DNA of 64,000 nt, taken from NCBI GenBank assembly GCA_030427385.1, contig JAUHWR010000001.1:1918042-1982041 (forward strand), in the 5' to 3' direction. This stretch comes from Alphaproteobacteria bacterium. Its GTDB lineage: Bacteria > Pseudomonadota > Alphaproteobacteria > Micavibrionales > Micavibrionaceae. The translations under genes and the position numbers were made by a program. This document shows positions 44,133 through 53,998 of the stretch, one piece after another (within the stretch, counting starts at the first letter, position 1; every line of letters begins with the position of its first letter). The notes under the pieces were generated by a model. It saw only the letters and a program-made list of their open reading frames with translations. It made no database searches and had not been told where the DNA came from.

Positions 44133-45833
44133 TTAGAAGCCTTTGGTTAGGCTGAAGTAGAAGCGGGCATCTTTGTCATTTTGTGTGCCGACATCACGTG
44201 TCAAAGGAAGCGCCACCGCGAAATCCGCATTAATATCGTGATCGAATTCGGTGCGAATACCAAAACCTGTTGAGGAGATGCTGTCGCGTTTTTGTGCATT
44301 GGTGGTCGGATCATCATTCCAGACACGTCCGGTATCAAAGAAACCGAAGAGTTGATAATCAGGGACAATGTTGAATTCCACCGGCTCGTTCCATTGCACT
44401 TCGACTTTACCGGCAATGCCTTTTTCGCCGACAACTTCGGATGGATCATAGCCGCGACCCATGCCAATGCCGCCAATGCCGAATTCTTCGGAGGCAAGTA
44501 GGGGATCATCCGCCCATTGGGCCTGACCAGCCACCAGAAGGTTGACGCTGTTGGTGATACGTTGCAAGCGTTGAGCCTCTAAATTGACTTTGAAGAAGTT
44601 TGGATCACCCGCGGCGCGAGATAGGTTCGCATCGCCTTTATCACTGGCGCCGAATAGGCCAATTCCTTGTGAGAAAGCAAGATCAAAAGCATTCACGCCA
44701 ACACCCATGAATGTATCAAGGACATCATATTTTACACCGGCACGTAGAGCGCGGATGCTGTCACGACGTGTAAGTTCAGGCAGGTTATTGCTGGTTTTAA
44801 CATCGCGCCAGTCAAATGTGACGCGCCCATATAGATTTTGTGCGCGTGAGCGAATGAAGGGATGCTCCACCCCGATAGAGGCAAAATTAGAGCGCCCTTC
44901 GACGTTGAATTGCGTTAGATCAAAGCCAGGCTCTGTGTCGGTATGGCTGGCGAATAGTTTTAATTTCGTGCCATATGAGCCAACCGGTACATCATAACCT
45001 AAACCGAAATAGCCCAGTTCATAGCTGTCTGGTGCGACCACGATTTGTGCGGTTAGTGCATCATTTAAACGTAGTGGGTTATTCAATGTTGCCGCGCCGG
45101 ATAGTTGGATAGGGCCAAGATAGCGGCTGCCGTAATTATTCGCACCGACCAGGGCGTCAAACGGGTCGCGCTCAACGATGATACGAAGATCGGCGGCGCC
45201 GACGCTGTTCGGTGAGGGGCTAAGTACGCTGCGGGCATTCACGCCGGGCAGGTCATTAATCATTAGCAATTGACGTTCAAGTTGCGCGGCATTAAGCGCG
45301 CCGCCAAGAGCCATCTGGTTAGCATAACGGCGGATTAAACCGGATGCGGCGGATTCATCACCTTCAATTACGACGCTGTCAACTTTTCCTTCAACAACTT
45401 GCAAATTGATAATGCCATCATCAATGGTTTGCGGTGGGACAACAACCTGTGCCAACAGATAGCCATCATTGCGATATTTCAATTTTAAACGATTAGCGAT
45501 GCCATAAACATCCGCCAAAGAAATAGTTTGACCGATTTGTGCATTATAGGTCGGGGCAAGTTCATCCGCGCTATATACTGATACACCGCTTATGTTTAAC
45601 CCTTTTAAGTTTATCGAAATGCGATCCGCACCGGCGGGGGCGTTAATTTCCTGCCCTTCGGATACTGTGATGCTTGGTGATGCGGTTGTCGTGAAATTAT
45701 CGTTACGTAATTGTTCGGAGACACGTCCCGGTTCCGCCGTTGATAGTGCGCTTTCCGGTAGAGGTTGTGCAGAAGCAGATGCGGCGCAAAGTGCGACAAC
45801 GCTTGTTAATATGGAATATTTTAATGTTTTCAT
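44133..45833 (-). CDS. Two-partner secretion outer-membrane transporter (TpsB, ShlB/FhaC/HecB family)
   Basis: 566 residues. Signal peptide MKTLKYSILTSVVALCAASASAQ, then a periplasmic part with two POTRA-like domains (ISINLKGLNISGVSVYSADELAPTY; GIINLQVVEGKVDSVVIEGDE), and a C-terminal 16-strand barrel rich in aromatic/Gly alternation (VGANNYGSRYLGPIQLSGAA; GIEHPFIRSRAQNLY-type strands; GIGGIGMGRGYDPSEVVGEKGI, the conserved barrel loop) ending with a terminal F (FYFSLTKGF), the usual outer-membrane barrel signature. It exports the large TpsA encoded divergently 333 bp away. Such pairs normally lie in one operon; the divergent arrangement here is less common. Confidence 0.93.
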   Translation of the reverse strand: MKTLKYSILTSVVALCAASASAQPLPESALSTAEPGRVSEQLRNDNFTTTASPSITVSEGQEINAPAGADRISINLKGLNISGVSVYSADELAPTYNAQIGQTISLADVYGIANRLKLKYRNDGYLLAQVVVPPQTIDDGIINLQVVEGKVDSVVIEGDESAASGLIRRYANQMALGGALNAAQLERQLLMINDLPGVNARSVLSPSPNSVGAADLRIIVERDPFDALVGANNYGSRYLGPIQLSGAATLNNPLRLNDALTAQIVVAPDSYELGYFGLGYDVPVGSYGTKLKLFASHTDTEPGFDLTQFNVEGRSNFASIGVEHPFIRSRAQNLYGRVTFDWRDVKTSNNLPELTRRDSIRALRAGVKYDVLDTFMGVGVNAFDLAFSQGIGLFGASDKGDANLSRAAGDPNFFKVNLEAQRLQRITNSVNLLVAGQAQWADDPLLASEEFGIGGIGMGRGYDPSEVVGEKGIAGKVEVQWNEPVEFNIVPDYQLFGFFDTGRVWNDDPTTNAQKRDSISSTGFGIRTEFDHDINADFAVALPLTRDVGTQNDKDARFYFSLTKGF

Positions 45834-46178
45834 TTTGATGACCCTATACCTGTATTTAAAAAATAATTAGAAAAATCTGTCTTTCTTATTATGTGATTAA
45901 TTGAGTGATTACAAGGGCATTTCTATTTTATACACATCCTTTTAGTGATATTTTAATCACACCCTAACATCAAGACCGCTAACCGTGCTTTATCTTAGAG
46001 GAAACTAAAATAAGTGTCTGAATAAAAGTAAATAAAGAGTTAATTATGTCTTGTAATTTTCATACAGATCTGTTTTAACATGTTATCATCGCGTAAATAG
46101 TATTTATGTGAAGTTAGATTTTTGAGGGAAATTCAATTCTAACTTATTGAAATAATTTAACATTATATGAGGCTTATT
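45834..46178. promoter_or_regulatory. Divergent tpsB/tpsA control region
   Basis: A 345-bp AT-rich gap with no gene. It must hold the promoters of both divergently read tps genes. A palindrome GTGAT-N6-ATCAC lies at 45945-45960; its half-sites resemble those of CRP/FNR regulators, but the spacing differs from both consensus types. An imperfect hairpin (TTATCTTAG / CTAAAATAAG) lies near 45989-46014. No clear -35/-10 pair could be assigned. Confidence 0.4.
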
Positions 46179-49100
46179 ATGAACCGCACGCACCAAAGTA
46201 CAAAAACTCCGTTTTCCAGAAGACTTCTTATGGCATCGACTGCTTTAATGGCAGCAAGCGCCATCGGGTTTTCTTCATCCGCAGCATTAGCGGTTGATAA
46301 TTTAGAGACACCGCAAGGCGGAAATGTTACAGGCGGCGCGGCAAGTATTAGCAACCCGTCAGCAGGACGTTTGGAAATTGATCAATCAACGGATCGTGTA
46401 TTTATTGATTGGGATAGCTTTAATATCGGTGAAGGTGCGAGCACTGAATTCTTTCAGCCAGGAACAGGGTCATTAGCGGTTAACAAAGTTGTAGGCGCGG
46501 GACAGGATCCGTCACAGATTTTGGGATCGCTAAAATCAAATGGCAACGTGATGATTTTGGATCGCAATGGTGTGTTCTTTGGTCGTAATGCAACAATTGA
46601 TGTCGGCGGTATTATAGCCTCAACCGGTGATATCAATGAAGATGCATTGAAAAACGGCGCAGACGTCATTGAGTTTACAAATCTTGGTGATGGTACAATC
46701 GAAAATCAGGCACAGATTTCAGTCGCGCAGGCAGGGATTGCAGCATTTGTTGCGCCAACAGTTAAAAATAGCGGCGTGATTAATGCGAAGCTTGGTAAGG
46801 TTGCCTTTGCAGCGGGATCAAAAGTTACGCTTGATCTATACGGAGATCAGTTGGTTGAGATTGAAGCCGGTGATAAATTAGAGACAGCATTATTAGAAAA
46901 TTCAGGCACAATTAATGCTGAAGGCGGCGTGGTGCAAATGACAGCGCGCGCAGCAAATGATGCGGTTGATAGCGTTATTAATATGAGCGGTGTGATCAAT
47001 GCGTCTTCTGTGACGCAAAAAGGCGGCAAAATTATTTTGGGCGGCGGTGATAACGGATTGGTAAAAGTTTCCGGTAAAATTGATGCAAGTGGCACAAGCG
47101 GCGGATCAGTGGAAGCCACAGGTCAAAATGTATATCAAACAAATACAAGCGAGATTTCAGTTGCCAGCACGGATACGGTGAATGGCACAGCGGGATCAGC
47201 CACATTTAACGGTACGGATAACGGCGTTTATGACGGTGTGATTTCTGCCGAAGGTCAAAACGGATTTATTGAAACATCCGGCGGTAATTTGGCAGTGCGC
47301 GGTAACGTGATTTTAGGTCAGGGCGGTAACTGGTTATTGGATCCGACGGATCTGGTAATTGTTGGCACTGATACAACCGGCGGTGATGCAAGTGCAACGG
47401 ATTTATCACAGGATCCGTTCTCCCCTGAAGATTCAGTTGCTAACCCAAGTGGCGGCGGTGTTGGTAATGCCGATTCCATTTTCTGGATTTATGATCAATT
47501 AATCAATAATGCGTTGAATTCCGGTGCAAGTGTTCGTCTTCAGACCAATGCGGGCGGCGCAAATGAGGGTGATATCACGCTTCGTGCCGATGCACATATC
47601 ATGAAAACAGCCGGTGTGGATTCTACTCTGACGCTTGAAGCGCATGATGATATCATCATTGATGGCACAATCGGCGCAAGCGGCGCGGGAAGTTTATCTG
47701 TTTCTTTGGTTGCTGATTTTGACGGTAGCGGCGGTGATTCAGATGTTATTATTAATAATACTATTAAAACAAATGGCGGTTTCTTTGGGGCAACTGCCGC
47801 AGACAACATTGACGTTAATGCTGAAATTGATGCAGAAGGTACAGGCTTTATAACCTTTAGTGCGCCAACCATTAATTTGGCAGCGGATGTAAAAACAGAT
47901 GGTTTCATTGACGGAACGGCGAGCATTGTTAATGTTCAAAATGATACAGCGCAAATTAATGACGGCGTGAAAGTTGGCGCGGAAGGTGCCACAATTAATG
48001 TTGCGGCGGGCACATACAATGAATCCGTTGAGGCATTTAAAGCAGATCAAACCCTTAAGGGTGCTAATGCGGGTGTTGCCGGTTTCGGAGAGCGCGGTGC
48101 GGAATCAACTATTTCACCAAATTCCCCCGGAATTTTAGTGACTGCAGATGGTGTAACCGTTGACGGTTTTGAAATTGATGGCGGCGAGATTGGCGTGCAC
48201 GTCATGGGCGCAACGGATGTGAAGATAACCAATAACTACATTCACGGACAGCGTCATCCTGAAGCAACAGGAACACAAGAAGGTTTCCGCGGGTCAGGCG
48301 ATGGTATTTTAGTTAGCCATGCCGCAAATAACGTACATATTACAAGGAATACCGTTGAAGATACAGATGATGAAGCGGTTCAAGCCGTTGATTCAAGAAA
48401 TATCCTTTTAGACCTTAACTTATTGGATAACCGCGATACAGCGGATGCAAATGGTCATGAGGCCGTGAACTTCACAAATATCAGTGGTGACAGCCGTATT
48501 AACGGCAATGAAATCTATACAGGGTTTTATTCCGGTGTTGGTATTTATGACAGTGAAGGCGTTCTGGTTGATGCGAACATGGTGAAAGGCCGCGGCGTGG
48601 ATGCGGATGATTACGGCATTCAATTAACAAACAGCACGAATTCATTAGTAGGTGGAAATATTATTTCTTCTGTTGGTAAGTCTGCGGTTTACGTGAATGG
48701 ATCTGATGATACGTCAGTTTTCGGCAATTCTATTTCAGAGACAGGTGAAAGTGGTATTTTGATTAACCCAAGCCTGAACGCTTTGGTTGAAGGCAACATT
48801 ATTAATAACACAGGATCACATGGTATTGAGGTTCTGGAGAGCGATAATGCAACGGTTTCCGGTAATGATATTGGCCTGACTGGCGGTGATAATAACATTA
48901 ACGGCGATGGCATTCATATCGTTGATAGTAGTAATGCGGTTGTTCAAAGAAATATGATCAGCAACACAACATCAACAGCGGTTGATATTGGTAGCGGTAT
49001 TCATATCATCAATAGTGATAACGCCTTAATCGGTAGTTATAACGATTATGAAGAAAACATAATTTTCAACACTGCATGGGACGGTGTGCGCGTTTATAAT

Positions 49101-52100
49101 TCTGATAACGTACAAGTTATTGGCAATGATATTGATGATGTTGAACGTTCAGGCGTATTCGGCGGCGTAGTTGATAATTTTACAGTTGCGGAGAACGACA
49201 TTGACGGCGCAGCACAAGATCATGGTGTTCATGTATCTTTTGGATCGAACATCGCCGTGACGAATAATAAAATCGCCAATGTAAATCTTGATGGTGTGTT
49301 GGTTCACAATTTTGATGTGGCCTGGATTTCAGATAACACAATCAACATGACCGGTGATGATGGTATTGATGCGCATGAAGGCGGATATACATCGATCTAT
49401 GGCAATACAATCTTTGGTGCCGGTTTCCATGCGGATAATGCGGATGAGTATGGCGCGGATGGTATCCATGTGCGTAATGTTGGCGGATATCTTGGCGCGC
49501 CGCTTGCGAAGGGTGACGGCGTTGGATTTGCGTTCTCCGGAGCGGATTCTGATATTTATGAGAATAATATCGCCTTTACGAAGCATGATGGTGTCAATGT
49601 AATGGTTGATACATTGTTAGGTGCCAATACATATGTTTATAACAACATTATCGGGCATGTCGGATATGACGTTGAAGAAGCCAATGGTATTTTTGTTACC
49701 CAATTATTGGAGAGCGAAATCTATGGCAATAAAGTTACATCTGTTCTAAGCGACGGAATTAAAGTTAAAGACGGTTTCTATACAGGTATTTACAATAACC
49801 GTTTGGCATTAATCGGCGAAGACGGGATTGAGGTATCAAATGTTAGTGGTGGTCGTTTAGGCGGCCCTGAGACTATGTTCTTGGTTGGGCCGGTTCCTGG
49901 TGAATATACAGGGGCAGGATCAGTTGAAATCACCAACAACGAAGTGGCTGTGACAGGTGAGAATGGCATTTATGTTCGTAATAGCGGCGCCACACGTATT
50001 ATAAACAATGATGTTTATATGGCAGGTGTTGGTGACGCAGTTGCAGAAGAAGTGAATATGGTCGGTGCATTCATTGCAGGTGATTTTGCTCCGGTTCATG
50101 CTTCTGCTGTATCTCTACTTGCGGACGTTGTTGATGAGACACCAAGCTTTGACCTGTACTGGTCAGATGGCGATGGCATTCTGGTTGAGAATGTACATGA
50201 CAGATATTATGATGTCAGTGTGACAAATGCCGGTATCGGATCCGGTTATGACAGCGAAAGTTATGCAGTCGTTATTCAGGGTAACGAGGTTGAATATACA
50301 GGCGGTGATGGCATTGAAGTCTTTGATGCGGGTCGCACCTTAATCGGCGGTGATGGCGAAGGTGAAGGTAATGTCGTCATTCAAGCAGGTATCGAGCAGA
50401 CAACAATTGAGGGCGCAAATAGCTTTAGCGAGCTATTCACATCCGGTCCGTTTGAAGCCGGCGCAGGTCGTCAAAACCTTTGGACAGAAAATGTTGAAGG
50501 ATCAGACACAGATGATGCTTGGTTAAATGTTCCACTAGCTAGCATTATCGGTGATCATGTTGCCTTGGATGAGATTGAGCATGATGCGCATGACGGTATC
50601 AAAGTAGGATTTGTGTTCAAGGAAACAAGTGATGTTCCGGATGTATGGACAGTCGCATCTGAAGGGGTATATACAGCAGGTGATAACGGTTCCAGCTATG
50701 TTGGATATGCGGTTGATATTCTGAATAATATTGTCCTGAAAACAGGTGATGATGGCATTGAAGTTACTAATTCCAGCTCTACGCTAATTAAAAATAATGT
50801 TGTTCTCGAAACAGGATATGGATTTGGTGAAGATTACGGTTCCGGCGATTATTTCGGCGCGGACGGTATCTATGTTGCGAATATCTCCGGCGAGCAAGGA
50901 TATAATAATGATGTGTTTAATGTTGCAAATCTAGGTGGCATTTCATCCGGTGATGGTTTCGTAAATTATGCGGTTGTCATTGATAGAAACATTGTCTTAG
51001 ATACTGCGGATGATGGCATTGAAGTTGTCGGCGGTTATGATGATTACAGAGATGATCGTTCCTTAGTTAAGAATATATTTGGTCCGACAGGTCGCACTCT
51101 GATTACTAATAATATTGTTGATAGCGCCGGAAATGGTGTGGGCGCAGAAGATGGATTTGGCTCTGATGGTGTTCATGTCCGCGGCGTTTTTGCGAACCAA
51201 TATAATGACTATCCAAAAGATGTCTTGCTTTCAACGCAACAGGCAGGCGCTGCTGGCGGATACGGTCATTCAGATTATGCGGTTCAGATTATCGGTAACG
51301 ATATCATTACTGTTGATGATGACGGTATCGAGGTTCTGAATTCAGAATCTGCTTATATTGCAGATAATTTGGTCTTTGATGCGGGAGTTCCCTCGGAAGG
51401 TAGTTACTATGGCGGATATATGCAGAATGCAGGCGCGGATGGTATTACGGTTCGTGGTGTTGGTCAGGATTACTACGGTGGTCCAGTTCCAAGAGCCGCA
51501 AGTTCATTGATCGGTGGTAATGATGGAAATGGTTTCTATGGCTATGCGGTGGAAATCATTGGTAACGACATCCAAACCACAGGCGATGACGGGATTGAAG
51601 TGTCAAATTCTCATTCAACTTTGATTGATGGTAATGAAATCTATAATGCCGGATCCGGTGGTGATGATTACTATGGCGGCGGCGATTTCTACGGCGCGGA
51701 TGGTATTCATGTCCGTAATGTATCCGGCGGCAGGTCTTATGGTCCTGGATTAATCACAGAGCAAGGCTTTGAAGATTATGCGGTTGTAATCCGTAATAAC
51801 TTTATCGATGATACAGCCGATGATGGCATTGAAGTGATCAGTGATTACGAAGATTCCTATTATAATGATGTTCTTCGCGTTAATCTTGTGAGCAAAGACT
51901 TCTATGGCCCTTCGATTACCGGACGCACATTGATTGAAGGCAATGAAACTTATAACAACGGTGTCTTTGCAAATGGCGACATTGAAAATGAGCTTCAGTT
52001 TGCATCATTTGCAGTGAGCGAAGTACCTTATTATGGGGCTCCTGACGGTTATGGCGCGGATGGTATCCATGTACGCGGCGTTGCTGATAATGTTTATGTT

Positions 52101-53843
52101 GAGACCTATAGTGAAGACGAGCAGTCAGAAACATTTACTTATACAAATGGCGAACGTGATGCGGTGATTATTCGCGATAATATCGTGGATGTTACCGGTG
52201 ATGACGGCATTGAAGTATTGTTCTCCGGTCGTACCAATATTGCGGATAATACGATTTCCCATTCCGGTTATGGCGGCGGCCTATCATACGGCGTTGCCGA
52301 TGAAATGGGCGGTGATGGTATTCATGTTGCGGGCGTAATTGCCAATACGTCGATTGAAACGGATACTTATACTGAAGAAAACGGTTATGAGTATGATTAT
52401 GATTACATTCAGAATTCAGGCACATCCGTTACAATTACAGGCAATAACATTGATGTGACAGGTGATGACGGTATTCAGGTTCTGGATAGTGGTAATTCCA
52501 TCATCAGCAATAACATTGTCACCAATGTTGGTCAGAATGACGGGGACGCCTTTACGATTGATGGTAATCAATCAGATGGCATTCATGTTCGTACCGGTCT
52601 GTTAGGTGATTATTACTATGGCGGTGTAAACCAGAAAACATCCTTCATTAGTGACGTTAAAGAAGGTCCTTCTTATTACTTCTTGAGCACGTCCACGTTG
52701 ATTTCCGGTAATACGGTTAATAACGTGTCTGACGATGGCATTGATGTTGAAGGCGTTACAGATGTGACGATTTCAAACAACACTGTCTCTAACGTTGGTG
52801 ATGATGGCATTGATGTTGTTGGTTATGCCGGCGCAGAAGAAGAGTTTGACCTGAGCACCATTGAATTTGGTAATAGCGAAGGCCCGACCCTTGAATTGCC
52901 GACATTCACGGTGAATGTGACCGGTAATAATGTGACGAATTCCGCTGATAATGGCATTGCGATTGAAAATGCAGACTTCATTACAGTCAGCAATAATAAT
53001 GTTGCAAACAGCAATGCGGTTGGCGTTCTGATTAGTGATGATCACAACGGATCTGTTGTTCTGAGCGGTAATACGTTAACGAATAATGCGGTTCATGCTC
53101 GTTTCGAAAGTGGTCAGGTTGATTTAACCGGTGCCGGTAATAACTTTGTGAATGGCGGCACAGGGATCCAGTTTGATGGCGGTCTTGTGAGCTTGATTGA
53201 TAATGATCCAAGTGATGAGTATCAAGGCACATTGGGCGCGCAGACATTTAACGGTCAAAGCGGGTTCTATGTTGAGCTGACAAACGGCGCATTGTTCGAG
53301 CCGGGTCAACCAGCCCTGTATAATGCCTTGAACAGCACATACGTTGGTCCGGACGGCGCATTTACGCCATCTGATACCGGCGGTATCCTGACGGTAGCAC
53401 AGCTTGATTTCCTTGAAGGCAAGTTCCAGCACTTTGTTGATCTGGATACGCTTGGTCTGTTCTTCTTCGGGGCTTTGTCTTTGGAGAACGTTGAAGACTT
53501 CCTGAATACATTCGGGCAGTTTAACGGCGATACAACCGGCGCAAGAGTGACGATTACGGCTCTGCCATTTATCTCTCAGACGCAGTCAGCATTGCAGTTG
53601 AATAATCTGACTCCGGCAGCGGGCGAAGATGGATCAATCCCGGGTGATATCAATGGTGATGGTGAGCTTTCTGCCGAAGAAGCAGCGGCTCTTGATCCCG
53701 CCGCAGGTGCAGAAGAAGTCGGTTGCTGGAGTGACGCACAAAACGTTGCCGAAGGCGGCGTGTCTGTGACATATGACTTTGATAACAGCCCAGAAAGCGC
53801 GATTGCCGATGCCGCAGGTTGCGGAATTGCCCAAGCGCAGTAA
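46179..53843 (+). CDS. Giant TpsA exoprotein with filamentous-haemagglutinin N terminus and beta-helix repeats
   Basis: 2554 residues. The ATG at 46179 is preferred over 46167 because GAGG lies 7 bases upstream. An extended signal peptide (to about SSAALA) precedes the TPS secretion domain: RLEIDQSTDRVFIDWDSFN, ASTEFFQPGTGSLAVNKVVG, VMILDRNGVFFGRNATID, then ASTGDI. From ~residue 650 the protein is a right-handed beta-helix built of NosD/pectate-lyase-like coils, with alternating motifs of the form (T/A)(G/D)DDGIEV and (G)ADGIHVRGV about 50 residues apart. The C terminus has an EF-hand loop, DINGDGELSAEE (D2490-E2501), and a C-x31-C pair (C2516, C2548) six residues from the end, like the surface-anchoring cysteines of HMW1. 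Probably a surface adhesin or a fibrous exoprotein exported by the adjacent TpsB. Target unknown. Confidence 0.93.
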   Translation: MNRTHQSTKTPFSRRLLMASTALMAASAIGFSSSAALAVDNLETPQGGNVTGGAASISNPSAGRLEIDQSTDRVFIDWDSFNIGEGASTEFFQPGTGSLAVNKVVGAGQDPSQILGSLKSNGNVMILDRNGVFFGRNATIDVGGIIASTGDINEDALKNGADVIEFTNLGDGTIENQAQISVAQAGIAAFVAPTVKNSGVINAKLGKVAFAAGSKVTLDLYGDQLVEIEAGDKLETALLENSGTINAEGGVVQMTARAANDAVDSVINMSGVINASSVTQKGGKIILGGGDNGLVKVSGKIDASGTSGGSVEATGQNVYQTNTSEISVASTDTVNGTAGSATFNGTDNGVYDGVISAEGQNGFIETSGGNLAVRGNVILGQGGNWLLDPTDLVIVGTDTTGGDASATDLSQDPFSPEDSVANPSGGGVGNADSIFWIYDQLINNALNSGASVRLQTNAGGANEGDITLRADAHIMKTAGVDSTLTLEAHDDIIIDGTIGASGAGSLSVSLVADFDGSGGDSDVIINNTIKTNGGFFGATAADNIDVNAEIDAEGTGFITFSAPTINLAADVKTDGFIDGTASIVNVQNDTAQINDGVKVGAEGATINVAAGTYNESVEAFKADQTLKGANAGVAGFGERGAESTISPNSPGILVTADGVTVDGFEIDGGEIGVHVMGATDVKITNNYIHGQRHPEATGTQEGFRGSGDGILVSHAANNVHITRNTVEDTDDEAVQAVDSRNILLDLNLLDNRDTADANGHEAVNFTNISGDSRINGNEIYTGFYSGVGIYDSEGVLVDANMVKGRGVDADDYGIQLTNSTNSLVGGNIISSVGKSAVYVNGSDDTSVFGNSISETGESGILINPSLNALVEGNIINNTGSHGIEVLESDNATVSGNDIGLTGGDNNINGDGIHIVDSSNAVVQRNMISNTTSTAVDIGSGIHIINSDNALIGSYNDYEENIIFNTAWDGVRVYNSDNVQVIGNDIDDVERSGVFGGVVDNFTVAENDIDGAAQDHGVHVSFGSNIAVTNNKIANVNLDGVLVHNFDVAWISDNTINMTGDDGIDAHEGGYTSIYGNTIFGAGFHADNADEYGADGIHVRNVGGYLGAPLAKGDGVGFAFSGADSDIYENNIAFTKHDGVNVMVDTLLGANTYVYNNIIGHVGYDVEEANGIFVTQLLESEIYGNKVTSVLSDGIKVKDGFYTGIYNNRLALIGEDGIEVSNVSGGRLGGPETMFLVGPVPGEYTGAGSVEITNNEVAVTGENGIYVRNSGATRIINNDVYMAGVGDAVAEEVNMVGAFIAGDFAPVHASAVSLLADVVDETPSFDLYWSDGDGILVENVHDRYYDVSVTNAGIGSGYDSESYAVVIQGNEVEYTGGDGIEVFDAGRTLIGGDGEGEGNVVIQAGIEQTTIEGANSFSELFTSGPFEAGAGRQNLWTENVEGSDTDDAWLNVPLASIIGDHVALDEIEHDAHDGIKVGFVFKETSDVPDVWTVASEGVYTAGDNGSSYVGYAVDILNNIVLKTGDDGIEVTNSSSTLIKNNVVLETGYGFGEDYGSGDYFGADGIYVANISGEQGYNNDVFNVANLGGISSGDGFVNYAVVIDRNIVLDTADDGIEVVGGYDDYRDDRSLVKNIFGPTGRTLITNNIVDSAGNGVGAEDGFGSDGVHVRGVFANQYNDYPKDVLLSTQQAGAAGGYGHSDYAVQIIGNDIITVDDDGIEVLNSESAYIADNLVFDAGVPSEGSYYGGYMQNAGADGITVRGVGQDYYGGPVPRAASSLIGGNDGNGFYGYAVEIIGNDIQTTGDDGIEVSNSHSTLIDGNEIYNAGSGGDDYYGGGDFYGADGIHVRNVSGGRSYGPGLITEQGFEDYAVVIRNNFIDDTADDGIEVISDYEDSYYNDVLRVNLVSKDFYGPSITGRTLIEGNETYNNGVFANGDIENELQFASFAVSEVPYYGAPDGYGADGIHVRGVADNVYVETYSEDEQSETFTYTNGERDAVIIRDNIVDVTGDDGIEVLFSGRTNIADNTISHSGYGGGLSYGVADEMGGDGIHVAGVIANTSIETDTYTEENGYEYDYDYIQNSGTSVTITGNNIDVTGDDGIQVLDSGNSIISNNIVTNVGQNDGDAFTIDGNQSDGIHVRTGLLGDYYYGGVNQKTSFISDVKEGPSYYFLSTSTLISGNTVNNVSDDGIDVEGVTDVTISNNTVSNVGDDGIDVVGYAGAEEEFDLSTIEFGNSEGPTLELPTFTVNVTGNNVTNSADNGIAIENADFITVSNNNVANSNAVGVLISDDHNGSVVLSGNTLTNNAVHARFESGQVDLTGAGNNFVNGGTGIQFDGGLVSLIDNDPSDEYQGTLGAQTFNGQSGFYVELTNGALFEPGQPALYNALNSTYVGPDGAFTPSDTGGILTVAQLDFLEGKFQHFVDLDTLGLFFFGALSLENVEDFLNTFGQFNGDTTGARVTITALPFISQTQSALQLNNLTPAAGEDGSIPGDINGDGELSAEEAAALDPAAGAEEVGCWSDAQNVAEGGVSVTYDFDNSPESAIADAAGCGIAQAQ
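48160..53080 (+). repeat. Beta-helix coding repeats of tpsA
   Basis: Degenerate tandem coding repeats. At the protein level about twenty D-G-I motifs recur (DDGIEV, ADGIHV, DDGIDV and similar). At the DNA level, some copies are nearly identical; for example, a 23-base word starting TATGGCGCGGATGG occurs at 49449-49471 and again at 52050-52072. The high DNA identity points to recent internal duplication. Confidence 0.85.
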
Positions 53844-53868
53844 GCTTCGGTCTGATATATAAATAATT

Positions 53869-53902
53869 ATAAAACCCCCGTTATATGAGCGGGGGTTTTT
53901 AT
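53869..53902 (+). terminator. tpsA terminator
   Basis: AAAACCCCCG - TTATATGAG - CGGGGGTTTTT: a GC-rich stem with a flanking U-tract 25 bp after the tpsA stop. The A-run on the left makes it potentially active in both directions. Confidence 0.92.
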
Positions 53903-53998
53903 TTACGTTAGATGGTGCGTGTAAAATAATTGGTTATATTTCCAAAGCGGCCTAAATAATATCTGGCAAGAGCGCAAGTTATCCATTAAAACAAAGAC

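Noticed and set aside
46179-46190. Longer TpsA start at 46167.
   Set aside because: The GAGG ribosome-binding site overlaps that ATG and is properly spaced only for the ATG at 46179.
48160-53080. Repeated words in tpsA that could look like a CRISPR array.
   Set aside because: The repeats are degenerate, in frame and encode DDGIEV/ADGIHV coils at irregular distance within a continuous reading frame; they are protein repeats.
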